A DNA stretch of 44,228 nt, from assembly GCA_904386005.1 (NCBI GenBank), contig CAJFKR010000001.1, positions 276,221 through 320,448 on the forward strand. Direction: 5' to 3'. Position numbers and translations under genes: made by a program. The notes under the pieces were generated by a model. It worked only from the letters and a program-made list of their open reading frames with translations. It ran no database searches and was not told the DNA's origin. Below, in pieces: positions 7,593-16,793 of this stretch. Each line of letters begins with the position of its first letter. Position 1 is the stretch's first letter. The DNA comes from Candidatus Flemingiibacterium merdigallinarum. Lineage in GTDB: Bacteria; Bacillota; Clostridia; Oscillospirales; CAG-272.

Positions 7593-8825
7593 ATGCCTTT
7601 GCCGGATAAGCAGGAATTTCTTGAAAAGCTGAGACAAGCGCTTATCGAGCGCGACATATCCGAGACCGACATCGCGCCGTACATCGAGCGCTTCGACCGC
7701 TTCTTCGAGCGCATGACTAACGATCCTGAAAACGATCGCTCGGATCTTTTATCAGACATTGACCGGATCGCCGACAACATCGCCGACCAGATCTCCGAGC
7801 GCTACGACGAGATAAACCGGCTTGCTGAACGGACGCTGACAGTCGACCGCGTGAGGGTTGACGAGGATGCCGAGCTCGCCGTCGACGCGGAGTCGGACAA
7901 AGCGTCCGATATTGACAATGAGTCCGATATGGACGCGGTCGATTCGGACTCAGCGTCCGATTCGAATACCGAGTCGGTCGCGATAAACTTCACTGTGACC
8001 GATGACACGACCGATGACGATATCACTCGGTCGTTCTCATCCGAGACTGTGGAGTCGGCGTCCGACAATGACGCGCCCGACTCATCCCCGGCGGATGTAT
8101 TTGCGGGCGGCGCGTTTGCCGATGCCGCAAGCTCGATATTTTCAAATTCCGACGCCGCGGCGCCCACCGCTTCGGACAAGCCGTCGAAACGGTTCAGATT
8201 TGGCAAAAAGCCGCACTCGGAGAATGCCGGCGGATCCATGCCAAAGTCCGACGCGGCAATCGGGACTGAGCCGGAGGCAAATCAAAATATCGTTTCAAAG
8301 CCGGACATAATAAAGAAGGCCGATTCGGCTTCGCAGCTGATAAACGCGTCGCAGATGAAGCGCGAGCCGGCGAAGTCGTCGGAGGTGCCGGGCTACATCG
8401 ACGAGGAGCCCGCGCCGAACAGCACTATCTTCTGGGTGCTGTTCGCGGTCAGCCTGCCGCTGACAATACCGCTCGCGCTGCTCGTGCTGCTTCTGTTCCT
8501 CGGCGTATGGGGCGGACTCGCGGCGCTGATAGTCGGGTCGATAGGCGTGCTTATTGTCGGAGTCGCGGGCGGCACCGCGCTGTCGCTCGTCGGTATAATC
8601 TACGGCACGACGCAGCTCTTCTCCCAGCTGCCGGTCGGACTGTATGAAATCGGACTCGGAGTGCTCATCGGCGGCATCGTGATGTTCTGCGGAATACTTT
8701 TATACAACTTCGCGATACGGCTGCTCCCGCTGCTTATGAAGCTGGTGGCGCGGCTGTTCAGATATCTTTACAAGCAGTTCTGGGTGCTGTTCAAGTTTCT
8801 GCGAAAGGAGTGTGCTAAGCTGTGA
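7593..8825 (+). CDS. DUF1700-type membrane protein with acidic Ser/Asp-rich linker
   Basis: This 410-residue membrane protein has an N-terminal helical domain of about 80 residues that looks like the HAAS/DUF1700 domain (QEFLEKLRQAL, YIERFDRFFERM). A low-complexity linker of roughly 180 residues, rich in Asp, Ser and Ala, follows. The C-terminus holds several hydrophobic segments (about 280-390) and ends in a basic tail. DUF1700 proteins usually pair with DUF4097 proteins and a PadR regulator. The DUF4097 partner is here, overlapping by 4 nt, but no PadR gene is. The start has AGGAGGGG. Function in the family is poorly defined; a role in envelope sensing or signalling is the usual suggestion. 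Confidence 0.75.
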   Translation: MPLPDKQEFLEKLRQALIERDISETDIAPYIERFDRFFERMTNDPENDRSDLLSDIDRIADNIADQISERYDEINRLAERTLTVDRVRVDEDAELAVDAESDKASDIDNESDMDAVDSDSASDSNTESVAINFTVTDDTTDDDITRSFSSETVESASDNDAPDSSPADVFAGGAFADAASSIFSNSDAAAPTASDKPSKRFRFGKKPHSENAGGSMPKSDAAIGTEPEANQNIVSKPDIIKKADSASQLINASQMKREPAKSSEVPGYIDEEPAPNSTIFWVLFAVSLPLTIPLALLVLLLFLGVWGGLAALIVGSIGVLIVGVAGGTALSLVGIIYGTTQLFSQLPVGLYEIGLGVLIGGIVMFCGILLYNFAIRLLPLLMKLVARLFRYLYKQFWVLFKFLRKECAKL

Positions 8826-9760
8826 AACCCGCTTCGATAATATTTCTGATACTCGCGGTGCTGCTCGTCGGCGGCGGCTTCGGGGCTATGCGCATAGCTG
8901 AAAATCTGGCGGCAGGCGAGGGCATCGAGCTTATCAGCGAGTCGGACGAGGACACCGGCGATTATATCTTCACCTACGACTACTCGGAAGACAGCATCGA
9001 CAAAATCGTCGTCAATGTCCGCTCGGCTGATATACACATAATCGGCGGCGCGCAGAAGTCGTACATCGAGCTTATCAATTTCCCCGACGGAATGTATGAG
9101 TTCCAGTGCTCGAACCGCATCATGCAGATAAGCAACAACTCGGACATCTCGTCGCTCAACACGATAATGTCGCTCGCGATGAATTTCAAGGGCGTGCGCG
9201 GCATAATCAATTACTACAATGTAATGGGTCGCGACATGGCGGTCAATATCTATATTCAGGACGAGCTTCCGGTCAAGATACTCGACTGCACCACTGTCGA
9301 GGGCAATATACTCGCCGAAAACACGAATTCGCAGACCGACTACAATATCAAGATCGGCAATGGCTCGTTCAACGCGTCGGGAGTCGCAACAACGTCGACA
9401 ATCAGCGTCGAGGTCGGCAGCGGCGAGGTGATTCTGAACAACTGCTCGGCAATCAACTTCAAGGCTTCGGTCGACGACGGTGACGTCACGCTGATAACGT
9501 CGGATATGAACAAAATCACCGCCGAGCTCGAGAACGGTGACTTCGTCTACGGATATCGACGTGACATACAGTATGTCAAGTGCGACCTGTTCTGCGGCGT
9601 GGGCAGCGTCACGATAGACGGCGACAACAAGGGCGGCTATTACGAGTTCTCGAACCTGCCGACCGACGCGCTCTACAAGGTGACGACCGGCAAGGGCGAT
9701 ATCACGATAAACTCGAATATGCTGCCCGAGGCCGAGCCGGAGGACACAAGTACAGATTGA
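8822..9760 (+). CDS. DUF4097-family beta-strand repeat protein, membrane anchored
   Basis: This 312-residue protein has an N-terminal hydrophobic anchor (IIFLILAVLLVGGGFGAM) followed by a repetitive beta-rich domain. Typical DUF4097 features are short repeats such as VNVRSADIHI, VEVGSGEVIL, ASVDDGDVTL and VTTGKGDITI, each a strand-turn unit of a beta-solenoid. Translation starts at GTG, and its first bases overlap the stop of the preceding gene (GTGA), which strongly implies translational coupling. With the DUF1700 partner it forms the module often found near LiaG-like envelope-stress genes. The ligand and role are unknown. Confidence 0.8.
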   Translation: MKPASIIFLILAVLLVGGGFGAMRIAENLAAGEGIELISESDEDTGDYIFTYDYSEDSIDKIVVNVRSADIHIIGGAQKSYIELINFPDGMYEFQCSNRIMQISNNSDISSLNTIMSLAMNFKGVRGIINYYNVMGRDMAVNIYIQDELPVKILDCTTVEGNILAENTNSQTDYNIKIGNGSFNASGVATTSTISVEVGSGEVILNNCSAINFKASVDDGDVTLITSDMNKITAELENGDFVYGYRRDIQYVKCDLFCGVGSVTIDGDNKGGYYEFSNLPTDALYKVTTGKGDITINSNMLPEAEPEDTSTD

Positions 9761-9787
9761 TTTGCATTATATAAAGAGGTATAAGCG

Positions 9788-10187
9788 ATGGACAAGCGAT
9801 ATGTGGGCAGATGGCAGCGCGTGTCCGGCACGGAAATCATCGATATATTTGATGAGGAGCCGCCGCGCATGAAGCTGTCGTTTCCCGAGAACGGATATTA
9901 CAACTACCCGCCGAACAAGTGCTATTTCAACGCCGGCAGATTTTGCTATGAGATAAACGACGAATATTATCGCATGGTCTATTCGCTCATATATGAGGAC
10001 GGCAGACTTCGCGGTCACTACACGCAGTTCGGCATAGAAACAGAGATAGCATTCGAGCTTTGCGACGCCGTTCCGCGCGACGAGCCGCATAATCGAGCTG
10101 ATTCCGGCAGGCTATCCGGTCGACGGCTTCACCGAAGCGCAGCGCGAAAAAATTGTGTACAACGACCTCGAGTTCTGGAAAATGTGA
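9788..10187 (+). pseudogene. Small conserved-looking protein gene, frameshifted near 10,075
   Basis: The reading frame begins at an ATG with AAGAGG upstream, 27 bp after the DUF4097 gene. It reads as a plausible soluble protein (MDKRYVGRWQRVSGTEI up to IAFELCDAV). Near 10,070-10,085 the sensible sequence jumps to the +1 frame, which continues RIIELIPAGYPV to DLEFWKM and a TGA at 10185. The original frame instead becomes Arg/Ser-rich and runs on to 10261. One extra base, or two lost from the CGCGCG run, explains this. The family is not recognised. It may be a real mutation or a sequence error. Confidence 0.6.
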
Positions 10188-10261
10188 TGGCGCAGGTATC
10201 ATCAGTCGCGGCTGATCAGATAAAGTCTCTACCCGACCTGACCTCGGCTGTTGACGTATAA

Positions 10262-10550
10262 ACAAATTATGATTGGCAGGGGCGGCAGCTGATCGACAGC
10301 AATTCGACAAAACCAACCGCATCCGTCAAACGAGCCGCCGTGTGGAAAAAGGTGATTCTACAAGTCGCGTCCGCGGGACGAGCTGTAAAGGCGGGCATGG
10401 CTGCGAACCAAGCAATCGGCACAAGCATTCGACCGCACGGTAAAACAGCAATTACGGGCATAGTCCAATTCTTTGAAGATTTTGATAACTCCCACATAAA
10501 TAATTGTAATCGCTTGACATAATTTTATAAAAAGAGAGGAACATATTATC
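10262..10550 (+). other. Gene-free stretch before the GH2 gene
   Basis: I see no convincing gene, RNA or hairpin. A good ribosome binding site (GAGAGGAAC) precedes the GH2 ATG at 10551. A TTGACA at 10514 has no matching -10, so the GH2 promoter is not located. Confidence 0.4.
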
Positions 10551-13325
10551 ATGAGACATGAATTTCTGCTTGACAAGGAATGGAGGTTTCTGCTCGGCGA
10601 CGGCGAGAGCGACGCGCTGAAAACGCACTCGGATTCGTACAATTCGTCCAAAGCCGGACAGGAGCGCGGAATCCCGAACATGAGCTTCGACGACAGCGAC
10701 TGGCGGGTCGTCGACCTGCCGCACGACTACTTCACCGAGACCGACTTCAATGAAAACAACCTGCTGTCGCACGGCTACAAGACCCGTGACAACGCGTGGT
10801 ATCGGAAGTCCTTCCGCATACCCGCCGAGTATGCCGGAAAGCATATCTTCCTGTCGTTTGAGGGCATGGCGGTCACCGCGCGAGTCTATCTCAACGGCTC
10901 GCTCATCGGACGCTCGTTCTCGGCATACGCGCCGCTCGATATCGACATCACCGACCGCGCATTCTTCGGAGACCGCGTCAACGTCCTTGTCGTCTACATC
11001 GACGGTCTGACGACCGAGGGCTGGTGGTACGAGGGCGCGGGCATATATCGTCACGTCCGGCTCTGGGTCAAGGAGCAGCTGCACATCGCGCACGACGGAC
11101 TCTTCTTTAAGCCCGAGCTCGATATGCGCACCGCGAACGACTGGACAGTCGACTGCGAGGCTACAATCGAAAATACAAGCTACACCGCGGAGAACTACCG
11201 CATAGCCGCCGAGATATACGACGGGGACAAGCTCATCGCGTCGGGCGAGTCGGACGAGAGTGAGTGTGCCGCCGACTCGAAGTCGGTGTCGCGCGTCAAG
11301 CTGAATGTACGCAATCCCGAACGCTGGGACATAATCGAGCCGAAGCTGTACGGCGCGAAAATCCGGCTTATCGGCATAGACAAGAGCGGCAAGGAAAGCG
11401 AACTCGACGCCGACTCGACGCGTATCGGCTTCCGCACATTCACGGTCGACTGCGACCACGGCTTCTTCCTGAATGGTCGTCCGATCAAGCTCATGGGTAC
11501 CTGCAACCATCAGGACCACGCCGGAGTCGGCGTAGCGGTGCCCGATTCGGTGCAGTACTGGCGAATCAAGCGGCTCAAGGAGCTGGGCACGAACGCCTAC
11601 CGCTGCTCGCACAATATGCCGGCAAAGGGGATCCTCGACGCCTGCGACGAGCTCGGTATGCTCGTAATGGACGAAAACCGCCGCTTCGAGGCAAGACCCG
11701 AGGTGCTCGGTCATGTCGAGAAGATGGTGCGCCGCGACCGCAATCACCCGTCGGTCGTGATGTATTCGCTGTTCAACGAGGAGCCGATTCAGGGCACAAA
11801 GGAGGGCGGCAACATCTTCCGCCGCATGAAGAGCCTTGTAACCCGACTCGACCCGACTCGTATCGTCACCGGCGCGATGAACGGCGGCTACAACGACCCC
11901 GAGGGCGCGGCGATGTATATGGACGCGACCGGAATCAACTACGCGGTGCCGGACGGTGTGCTTCAATACCACAAGCTATATCCCGACCAGCCGGTGTTCG
12001 GCTCGGAGAACAACAGCGCGGTCTCGACCCGCGGCTGCTACAAGACCGACTCTGACAAGCACGTCCTCAGCTGCTATGACGAGGAGCAGGTGCCGTGGGG
12101 ACAGCTCATCAAAACCACATGGAAGTTCACGCGCGAGCACGAGTGGTTCGGCGGCATCTTCATCTGGACCGGCTTCGACTACCGCGGCGAGCCTACCCCG
12201 TTCACCTGGCCGTCGATCGGCTCACAGTTCGGTATCATGGACACCTGCGGCTTCCCGAAGGGCTCGTTCTGGCAGAACCGCGCCTGCTTTGTCGCCGAGC
12301 CGATGATCAAGATTCTGCCGCCGCACTGGAATTTCACGAAGGGCGAGACTGTCAAGGTCATGACTGTCACGAACTGCGACGAGGTCGAGCTGTTCCTGAA
12401 CGGCAAATCGCTCGGAAGAAAGCCGAGCGACGTCTGCGACCAGTGCTTCTGGGAGGTCGAATACGAGCCGGGCAGAATCTCGGCTGTCGGCTACCGCGAG
12501 GGAGTAGGCGTCGCCAAGACCGAAAATGTAACGTCGGGCGCGCCCGCGAAGATTGTGATCGAGCCGCACCGCGAATATATCAACAACGACGGTCGCGACA
12601 CGGTGATATTCAATTTCAGCGTAGTCGACAAGGACGGAATTCCGGTCGAGACCGCCGACAATCTGATCGAGCTTGAGATTGACGGCGACGGCATACTGCT
12701 CGGCGTCGGAAACGGCGACCCGAACTGCCATGAGAGCGACCACGAGCCCCGCCGCAGCCTGTTCGCCGGACACGCGCAGGCACTTGTACAGTCGCGACTT
12801 GGGGCGAAGCGGCTGGCAGTCAAGGCGAGCGGAGCCGGACTCGAGGGAGCGGTGTGCGAGCTTGAGGTGCGTCCGGTCGAGCCGCCGAAATACATTTTCG
12901 CGTCCGAGAACCGCGCTGTCAGCGGCTTCACAATCTCGAGCGAGACTTACACCACCGAGCCGGACATCTTCACCGAATTTTCGGACAACGACATGAACTC
13001 GCTCGAGCCGATAGCGTTCGACCCGTGGAATGTGAAGCCGGGCTTCAAGTCGGGCTGGAAGCTGCTGCGCGCGGCGATGAACATACCGCGCTCGCAGAAC
13101 CCCGACTCGACCGGTGAATTTGAGCTGACAATAAGCGAGCTGCGTGCCTCGGCGGTCAGGATCGCGGTCGACGGCAAGCTGATATACACGTCGGACCAGC
13201 CGAGCTCGGGCAGACTTGATGTGAAGTTCAAGCCGGAGCAGAGCGGCAAGGTCGAGCTGCGCGTAGTCATCGGCGCGGGTGACGAGCCGGCAGGAATCAG
13301 GAACGGAGTGGCGTTAAGGAGCTGA
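10551..13325 (+). CDS. Glycoside hydrolase family 2 (beta-galactosidase-like)
   Basis: This 924-residue enzyme has no signal peptide and so is probably cytosolic. Domain order: N-terminal sugar-binding jelly roll (about 1-190), immunoglobulin-like domain (about 190-290), catalytic TIM barrel (about 290-590), a DUF4982-like domain (about 600-670, VELFLNGKSLGRKP), a further Ig-like domain and a C-terminal malectin-like region. The acid/base is Glu410 in SLFNEEP and the likely nucleophile is Glu486 in FGSENNS. GTCNHQDHAG matches the conserved GH2 Asn-His segment. It should remove a non-reducing beta-linked sugar from oligosaccharides. Galactose is the usual substrate, but other beta-glycosides are possible. 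The gene stands alone upstream of the sugar ABC ATPase. Confidence 0.9.
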   Translation: MRHEFLLDKEWRFLLGDGESDALKTHSDSYNSSKAGQERGIPNMSFDDSDWRVVDLPHDYFTETDFNENNLLSHGYKTRDNAWYRKSFRIPAEYAGKHIFLSFEGMAVTARVYLNGSLIGRSFSAYAPLDIDITDRAFFGDRVNVLVVYIDGLTTEGWWYEGAGIYRHVRLWVKEQLHIAHDGLFFKPELDMRTANDWTVDCEATIENTSYTAENYRIAAEIYDGDKLIASGESDESECAADSKSVSRVKLNVRNPERWDIIEPKLYGAKIRLIGIDKSGKESELDADSTRIGFRTFTVDCDHGFFLNGRPIKLMGTCNHQDHAGVGVAVPDSVQYWRIKRLKELGTNAYRCSHNMPAKGILDACDELGMLVMDENRRFEARPEVLGHVEKMVRRDRNHPSVVMYSLFNEEPIQGTKEGGNIFRRMKSLVTRLDPTRIVTGAMNGGYNDPEGAAMYMDATGINYAVPDGVLQYHKLYPDQPVFGSENNSAVSTRGCYKTDSDKHVLSCYDEEQVPWGQLIKTTWKFTREHEWFGGIFIWTGFDYRGEPTPFTWPSIGSQFGIMDTCGFPKGSFWQNRACFVAEPMIKILPPHWNFTKGETVKVMTVTNCDEVELFLNGKSLGRKPSDVCDQCFWEVEYEPGRISAVGYREGVGVAKTENVTSGAPAKIVIEPHREYINNDGRDTVIFNFSVVDKDGIPVETADNLIELEIDGDGILLGVGNGDPNCHESDHEPRRSLFAGHAQALVQSRLGAKRLAVKASGAGLEGAVCELEVRPVEPPKYIFASENRAVSGFTISSETYTTEPDIFTEFSDNDMNSLEPIAFDPWNVKPGFKSGWKLLRAAMNIPRSQNPDSTGEFELTISELRASAVRIAVDGKLIYTSDQPSSGRLDVKFKPEQSGKVELRVVIGAGDEPAGIRNGVALRS

Positions 13326-13844
13326 ACCAAAAAAGGCGGGTGAGGAGCGGCATCGTAAGCCGACCGCGGCGGTTTCGGAAAATTTTGATTTTTCTTTCGC
13401 GCGGACTTGCTCGCGCCCGCAGAAGGCTCGCTTTCATCCGCGATTATTTCGCTTACGCCGGATCGCTCGGCCGGTCTCGCGGCTTTGGCCACGACCGCAC
13501 CCGCTGCTTCGCAGCGGCCCTGCGCGGGGGAATGCTTTCGATGCGGATACGCGAAATCGCGTAACCCCCAAGCCAAAATCACTCGCGGTCGGACAATATG
13601 CCGCTCGACCATAAGCCGGCGCGGTCGAACGCGTTTCGGCTCTTTATACAATCGCGCGGCAGGGTATGCCTTGGGCTGATATATCCGCGCGCCTTCACGG
13701 CAGGAAGGATAACGATTCGCGGTTGGACATAAATTTAATTTATTAAATTTAATCGCGGCGCAGAGGGCGCGAAATGCGGTACTCTTGTCCGTACGTTGTG
13801 CATACCTTACAAATAATATTCTGAAATTTTGGGGAAATAAGCTC
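13326..13844 (+). other. Gene-free stretch downstream of GH2, containing a dispersed repeat
   Basis: No credible gene is present. The stretch is GC-rich up to about 13,720 and turns AT-rich near the next promoter. It contains the repeat core at 13490-13566 and an AT-rich inverted repeat (TAAATTTAA/TTAAATTTA, 13730-13751). No terminator with a T-run was found directly after the GH2 stop. Confidence 0.5.
13490..13566 (+). repeat. Dispersed palindromic repeat core (single copy)
   Basis: This 77-bp block closely matches the core of each 152-bp unit at 39961-40412. Shared parts are CACGACCGCACCCGCTGC, then GCAGCGGCCCTGCGCGGGGG, the CTTTCG segment and ATACGCGAAATCGCGTAACC. It holds two hairpins: CCGCTGC-TTC-GCAGCGG and ACGCG-AAAT-CGCGT. 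The loop of the first is TTC here and TT in the distant copies, while the arms are unchanged. Confidence 0.88.
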
Positions 13845-13873
13845 TTTAATTTTCGGGAAAAATTTGATACAAT
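13845..13873 (+). promoter_or_regulatory. Probable promoter of the sugar ABC ATPase gene
   Basis: TTTAAT and TACAAT are 17 bp apart, in an AT-rich stretch about 70 nt ahead of the ATPase start. The -35 is weak. Confidence 0.5.
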
Positions 13874-13945
13874 ATTATACGTTGAATATTGACTCATCCA
13901 GTTAAGACACGTGCCGCGCTTAAATTATTTAGGAGGAAAAATTTA

Positions 13946-15061
13946 ATGGCAAGCTTATCTCTGAAGCATATCTATAAGAAATATCCCGGCGGCGTTACCG
14001 CCGTATCTGACTTCTGCCTTGAAATCAAGGACAAGGAGTTCATCATTTTCGTCGGACCTTCCGGATGCGGTAAGTCCACCACCCTTCGTATGATCGCGGG
14101 ACTTGAGGAGATCACCGAGGGCGAGCTCTTCATCGGCGACAAACTCGTTAACGACGTCGCTCCGAAGGACAGAGATATCGCGATGGTGTTCCAGAACTAC
14201 GCTCTGTATCCGCATATGTCGGTGTTTGACAACATGGCGTTCGGTCTGAAGCTCCGCAAGACCCCGAAGGAAGAGATCAAGAGAAAGGTCGAGGAGGCCG
14301 CTCGTATCCTTGACATCACCCACCTGCTTGACAGAAAGCCGAAGGCTCTGTCCGGCGGTCAGAAGCAGCGTGTCGCGCTCGGACGCGCTATCGTCCGTGA
14401 CCCGAAGGTATTCCTTCTCGACGAGCCGCTGTCGAACCTCGACGCGAAGCTCCGTGCGACGATGAGAACTGAGCTTACCAAAATCCACAAGAGACTCGGC
14501 ACGACGTTCATTTACGTTACCCACGACCAGGTCGAGGCTATGACCATGGCTACGAGAATCGTCGTTATGAAGGACGGTCTCATTCAGCAGGTTGACTCGC
14601 CTCAGAACCTGTACGACTATCCGTGCAACCTGTTCGTCGCAGGCTTCATAGGCACGCCTCAGATGAACTTCATCAACGCTAAGCTCGAGAAGAAGGGCGA
14701 GGACGTATACGTCAACTTCGCCGGCAACTCGCTTAAGCTCCCGAACGAAAAGGCAAACAACCCCGACCTCAAGGACTATATCGGCAAGGAAGTCATTGTC
14801 GGTCTGCGCCCCGAGTGCATCCACGACGAGCCGATGTATCTGTCCAGCATGGCTGACAGCGTAATCTCCTGCAACGTCGACGTCACCGAGCTTATGGGTA
14901 ATGAAATCTTCCTTTACCTCGCGGCTGACGAGGAGCAGTCGCTCACCGCGCGCGTTTCGTCGCGTTCGACCGCAAGAGCTGGCGACACCATCAAGGTCGC
15001 AATCGATCTTTCGAGACTCCATATTTTCGACAAGGATACCGAAAGATGCATAGTTCACTAA
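13946..15061 (+). CDS. Sugar ABC transporter ATP-binding protein (MsmX/UgpC type)
   Basis: This 371-residue ATPase energises carbohydrate importers of the CUT1 class. The N-terminal nucleotide-binding domain (about 1-235) has Walker A GPSGCGKST, a Q-loop (VFQNYALYPHM), the signature LSGGQKQR, Walker B VFLLDEPLSNLD and a switch His in VTHDQVEAM. The C-terminal OB/TOBE-type regulatory domain (about 240-371) is that of MalK/UgpC proteins. AGGAGG lies 9 nt before the ATG. A terminator follows and no permease gene is in the window. Such ATPases (MsmX in Bacillus) often serve many importers, which fits the several orphan binding lipoproteins here. Confidence 0.95.
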   Translation: MASLSLKHIYKKYPGGVTAVSDFCLEIKDKEFIIFVGPSGCGKSTTLRMIAGLEEITEGELFIGDKLVNDVAPKDRDIAMVFQNYALYPHMSVFDNMAFGLKLRKTPKEEIKRKVEEAARILDITHLLDRKPKALSGGQKQRVALGRAIVRDPKVFLLDEPLSNLDAKLRATMRTELTKIHKRLGTTFIYVTHDQVEAMTMATRIVVMKDGLIQQVDSPQNLYDYPCNLFVAGFIGTPQMNFINAKLEKKGEDVYVNFAGNSLKLPNEKANNPDLKDYIGKEVIVGLRPECIHDEPMYLSSMADSVISCNVDVTELMGNEIFLYLAADEEQSLTARVSSRSTARAGDTIKVAIDLSRLHIFDKDTERCIVH

Positions 15062-15082
15062 TTTAGTGAGAAACTATAATGA

Positions 15083-15115
15083 AGCTCCCCGACGCGTTCG
15101 CGTCGGGGGCTTTGT
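15083..15115 (+). terminator. Rho-independent terminator after the ABC ATPase gene
   Basis: CCCCGACGCG pairs with CGCGTCGGGG around a TT loop, flanked by AGC/GCT, and is followed by TTTGTT. It ends the ATPase transcript before the next promoter at 15207. Confidence 0.8.
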
Positions 15116-15206
15116 TCAGTAACAACTGTCGACGAGTTGATGATGATATAAGTTTACAAATGCAAAAGTCAGGTAAAAATTCTTATACTTTTCGATTAAA
15201 TAGCCA

Positions 15207-15235
15207 TAGACATTACGTTGAAATAATGGTATAAT
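15207..15235 (+). promoter_or_regulatory. Sigma-A promoter of the tandem solute-binding genes
   Basis: TAGACA and TATAAT stand 17 bp apart, giving a leader of about 55 nt before the first lipoprotein ATG. Confidence 0.75.
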
Positions 15236-15298
15236 ATATGTAGTCGGATATATAATAAACCTATGTATATGAAAAAGGAAGAAAGGGGAATTTATTAT

Positions 15299-16771
15299 AT
15301 GTATAAATATGATTTGCGCCTGAAATCCATATTGCTCGCTCTGGTTATGACCGGCTCGTATCTGCTTGCAAGCTGCGGCTCGGAGTCTGAAGGAGAAGAA
15401 ACCACTGTCGCGTCTGGCAACAGCTCTGCCGATGAAACTACCGCCGAGGTCAGCGCGTTCGATGCGTTACCCGCCGAGGACTACGACGGATATACTTTCA
15501 AGGTATATCTTAACAATCAGGACGACCGCTATGTCGACATGATGACCGAGGGCGAGGAAACCGGTGATATCTTCAACGACCTCATCTATCTGCGCAATCT
15601 CGCGGTAGAGGAGAAATACAACATCACGTTCGAGATGGCCGAGGACGACTACAACCTCGTAATCTCGACGGCACGCGAGTCGGTAATGGCTGGCGATGAA
15701 CCGTGGGATCTCTATTTTGCGAATTGCTACGCGGCTCCGCTCGCGGCTGAAGGCTACTGCTACGAGATGAACTCGCTGCCGAACGTCGATTTGTCCAACC
15801 CGTGGTGGGATCAGGCGGCGCTCGAGGGATTGTCGGTCGGCGGAAAAAACTATATTGTCACCGGCGATATCAGCCCGACCAGCTTTTTGACCTCGTCCTG
15901 CATGGTATTCAACAAGCGGCTGCTCGACGAATCGGGAATCGAATATCCCTATCAGTCGGTGCGCGACGGCACATGGACGCTCGAATCGCTCGCGTCGATC
16001 ACCGCAGACCTGACGCGCGATGTGAACGGCGACAGCTCGTATACGTTAGGCGACGACGTTTTCGGCTACACGAGCTGGATGTGCGACTCGCCCTACTCGT
16101 TCTTCTACGGCGCGGGCGGAACGCTGTCAGCCAAGGATGAAAACGATATACCTTATGTTGACTATGATATCGAAAAGATCACAAACATTTACGAATATGT
16201 CTATCGCATCATAGTCACCAACAACTCCTACTTTGTCACCGACGCCAATCTTTACGAGACCTTCGCGCAGTGCTTCAACGACGGCGGAGCTTATTTCTCC
16301 GAGATAACATTGCAGAAGATCGAGCTTTTCCTGCGCGATATGCAGGACGACTTCGGTATTATACCGATACCGAAATATGATGAAGCGCAGGACGAATACC
16401 TGTCGTGCGTCAACGGCGCGGGCGGATTTATCTTTGTTCCGGCGAACGCGTCCGACCCGGCGCGCACCGGCATGATTGTGGAAGCGCTGGCAGCCGGCGC
16501 TTACGACAACGTTACGCCCGAACTCTACGACGTCATCACCAAGACGAAAAATGTGCGCGACGAAGAATCGGCGGAGATGGTAGACCTCATAATCAAAAAC
16601 CGTGTGTTTGACCCATACTATATAAATCTGATCACCGGCTATACCTTCATGCAGGAAGCGCTTCAGCAGAAGAGCGAGGAGATTGTCTCGCGGCTTGAGT
16701 CCTACCGCACCGCGGCAGAAACGGCGATGGAGAAGATTGTCGAGACTTATACCGCGAGCCAGGCTGGCTGA
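15299..16771 (+). CDS. Extracellular solute-binding lipoprotein (tandem copy 1)
   Basis: This 490-residue secreted lipoprotein has a signal peptide ending in the lipobox LLASC (Cys about residue 26). A short Ser/Thr/Glu-rich linker and a family 1-like solute-binding fold follow. Stretches shared with the next gene include LSNPWWD, VTGDISPTSFLTSSCMVFN, FGYTSWMCDSPYS, ETFAQCFNDGGAY and FGIIPIPKYDE. The ATG used here has GAAAGGGG upstream; earlier in-frame ATGs lack this. The gene lies 22 bp before its paralogue in one operon. It probably delivers a carbohydrate to a permease encoded elsewhere. The ligand cannot be inferred. Confidence 0.88.
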   Translation: MYKYDLRLKSILLALVMTGSYLLASCGSESEGEETTVASGNSSADETTAEVSAFDALPAEDYDGYTFKVYLNNQDDRYVDMMTEGEETGDIFNDLIYLRNLAVEEKYNITFEMAEDDYNLVISTARESVMAGDEPWDLYFANCYAAPLAAEGYCYEMNSLPNVDLSNPWWDQAALEGLSVGGKNYIVTGDISPTSFLTSSCMVFNKRLLDESGIEYPYQSVRDGTWTLESLASITADLTRDVNGDSSYTLGDDVFGYTSWMCDSPYSFFYGAGGTLSAKDENDIPYVDYDIEKITNIYEYVYRIIVTNNSYFVTDANLYETFAQCFNDGGAYFSEITLQKIELFLRDMQDDFGIIPIPKYDEAQDEYLSCVNGAGGFIFVPANASDPARTGMIVEALAAGAYDNVTPELYDVITKTKNVRDEESAEMVDLIIKNRVFDPYYINLITGYTFMQEALQQKSEEIVSRLESYRTAAETAMEKIVETYTASQAG

Positions 16772-16793
16772 TTAATTGGGAGCAGAAATAAAT

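Noticed and set aside
10514-10519. Perfect TTGACA just before the GH2 gene
   Set aside because: At 16-18 bp downstream there is only the ribosome binding site region, with no -10 match, and a start there would leave no leader.
10340-10522. Small plus-strand open frame of about 60 codons before GH2
   Set aside because: It has no ribosome binding site, no recognisable motif, and a composition unlike the neighbouring proteins.
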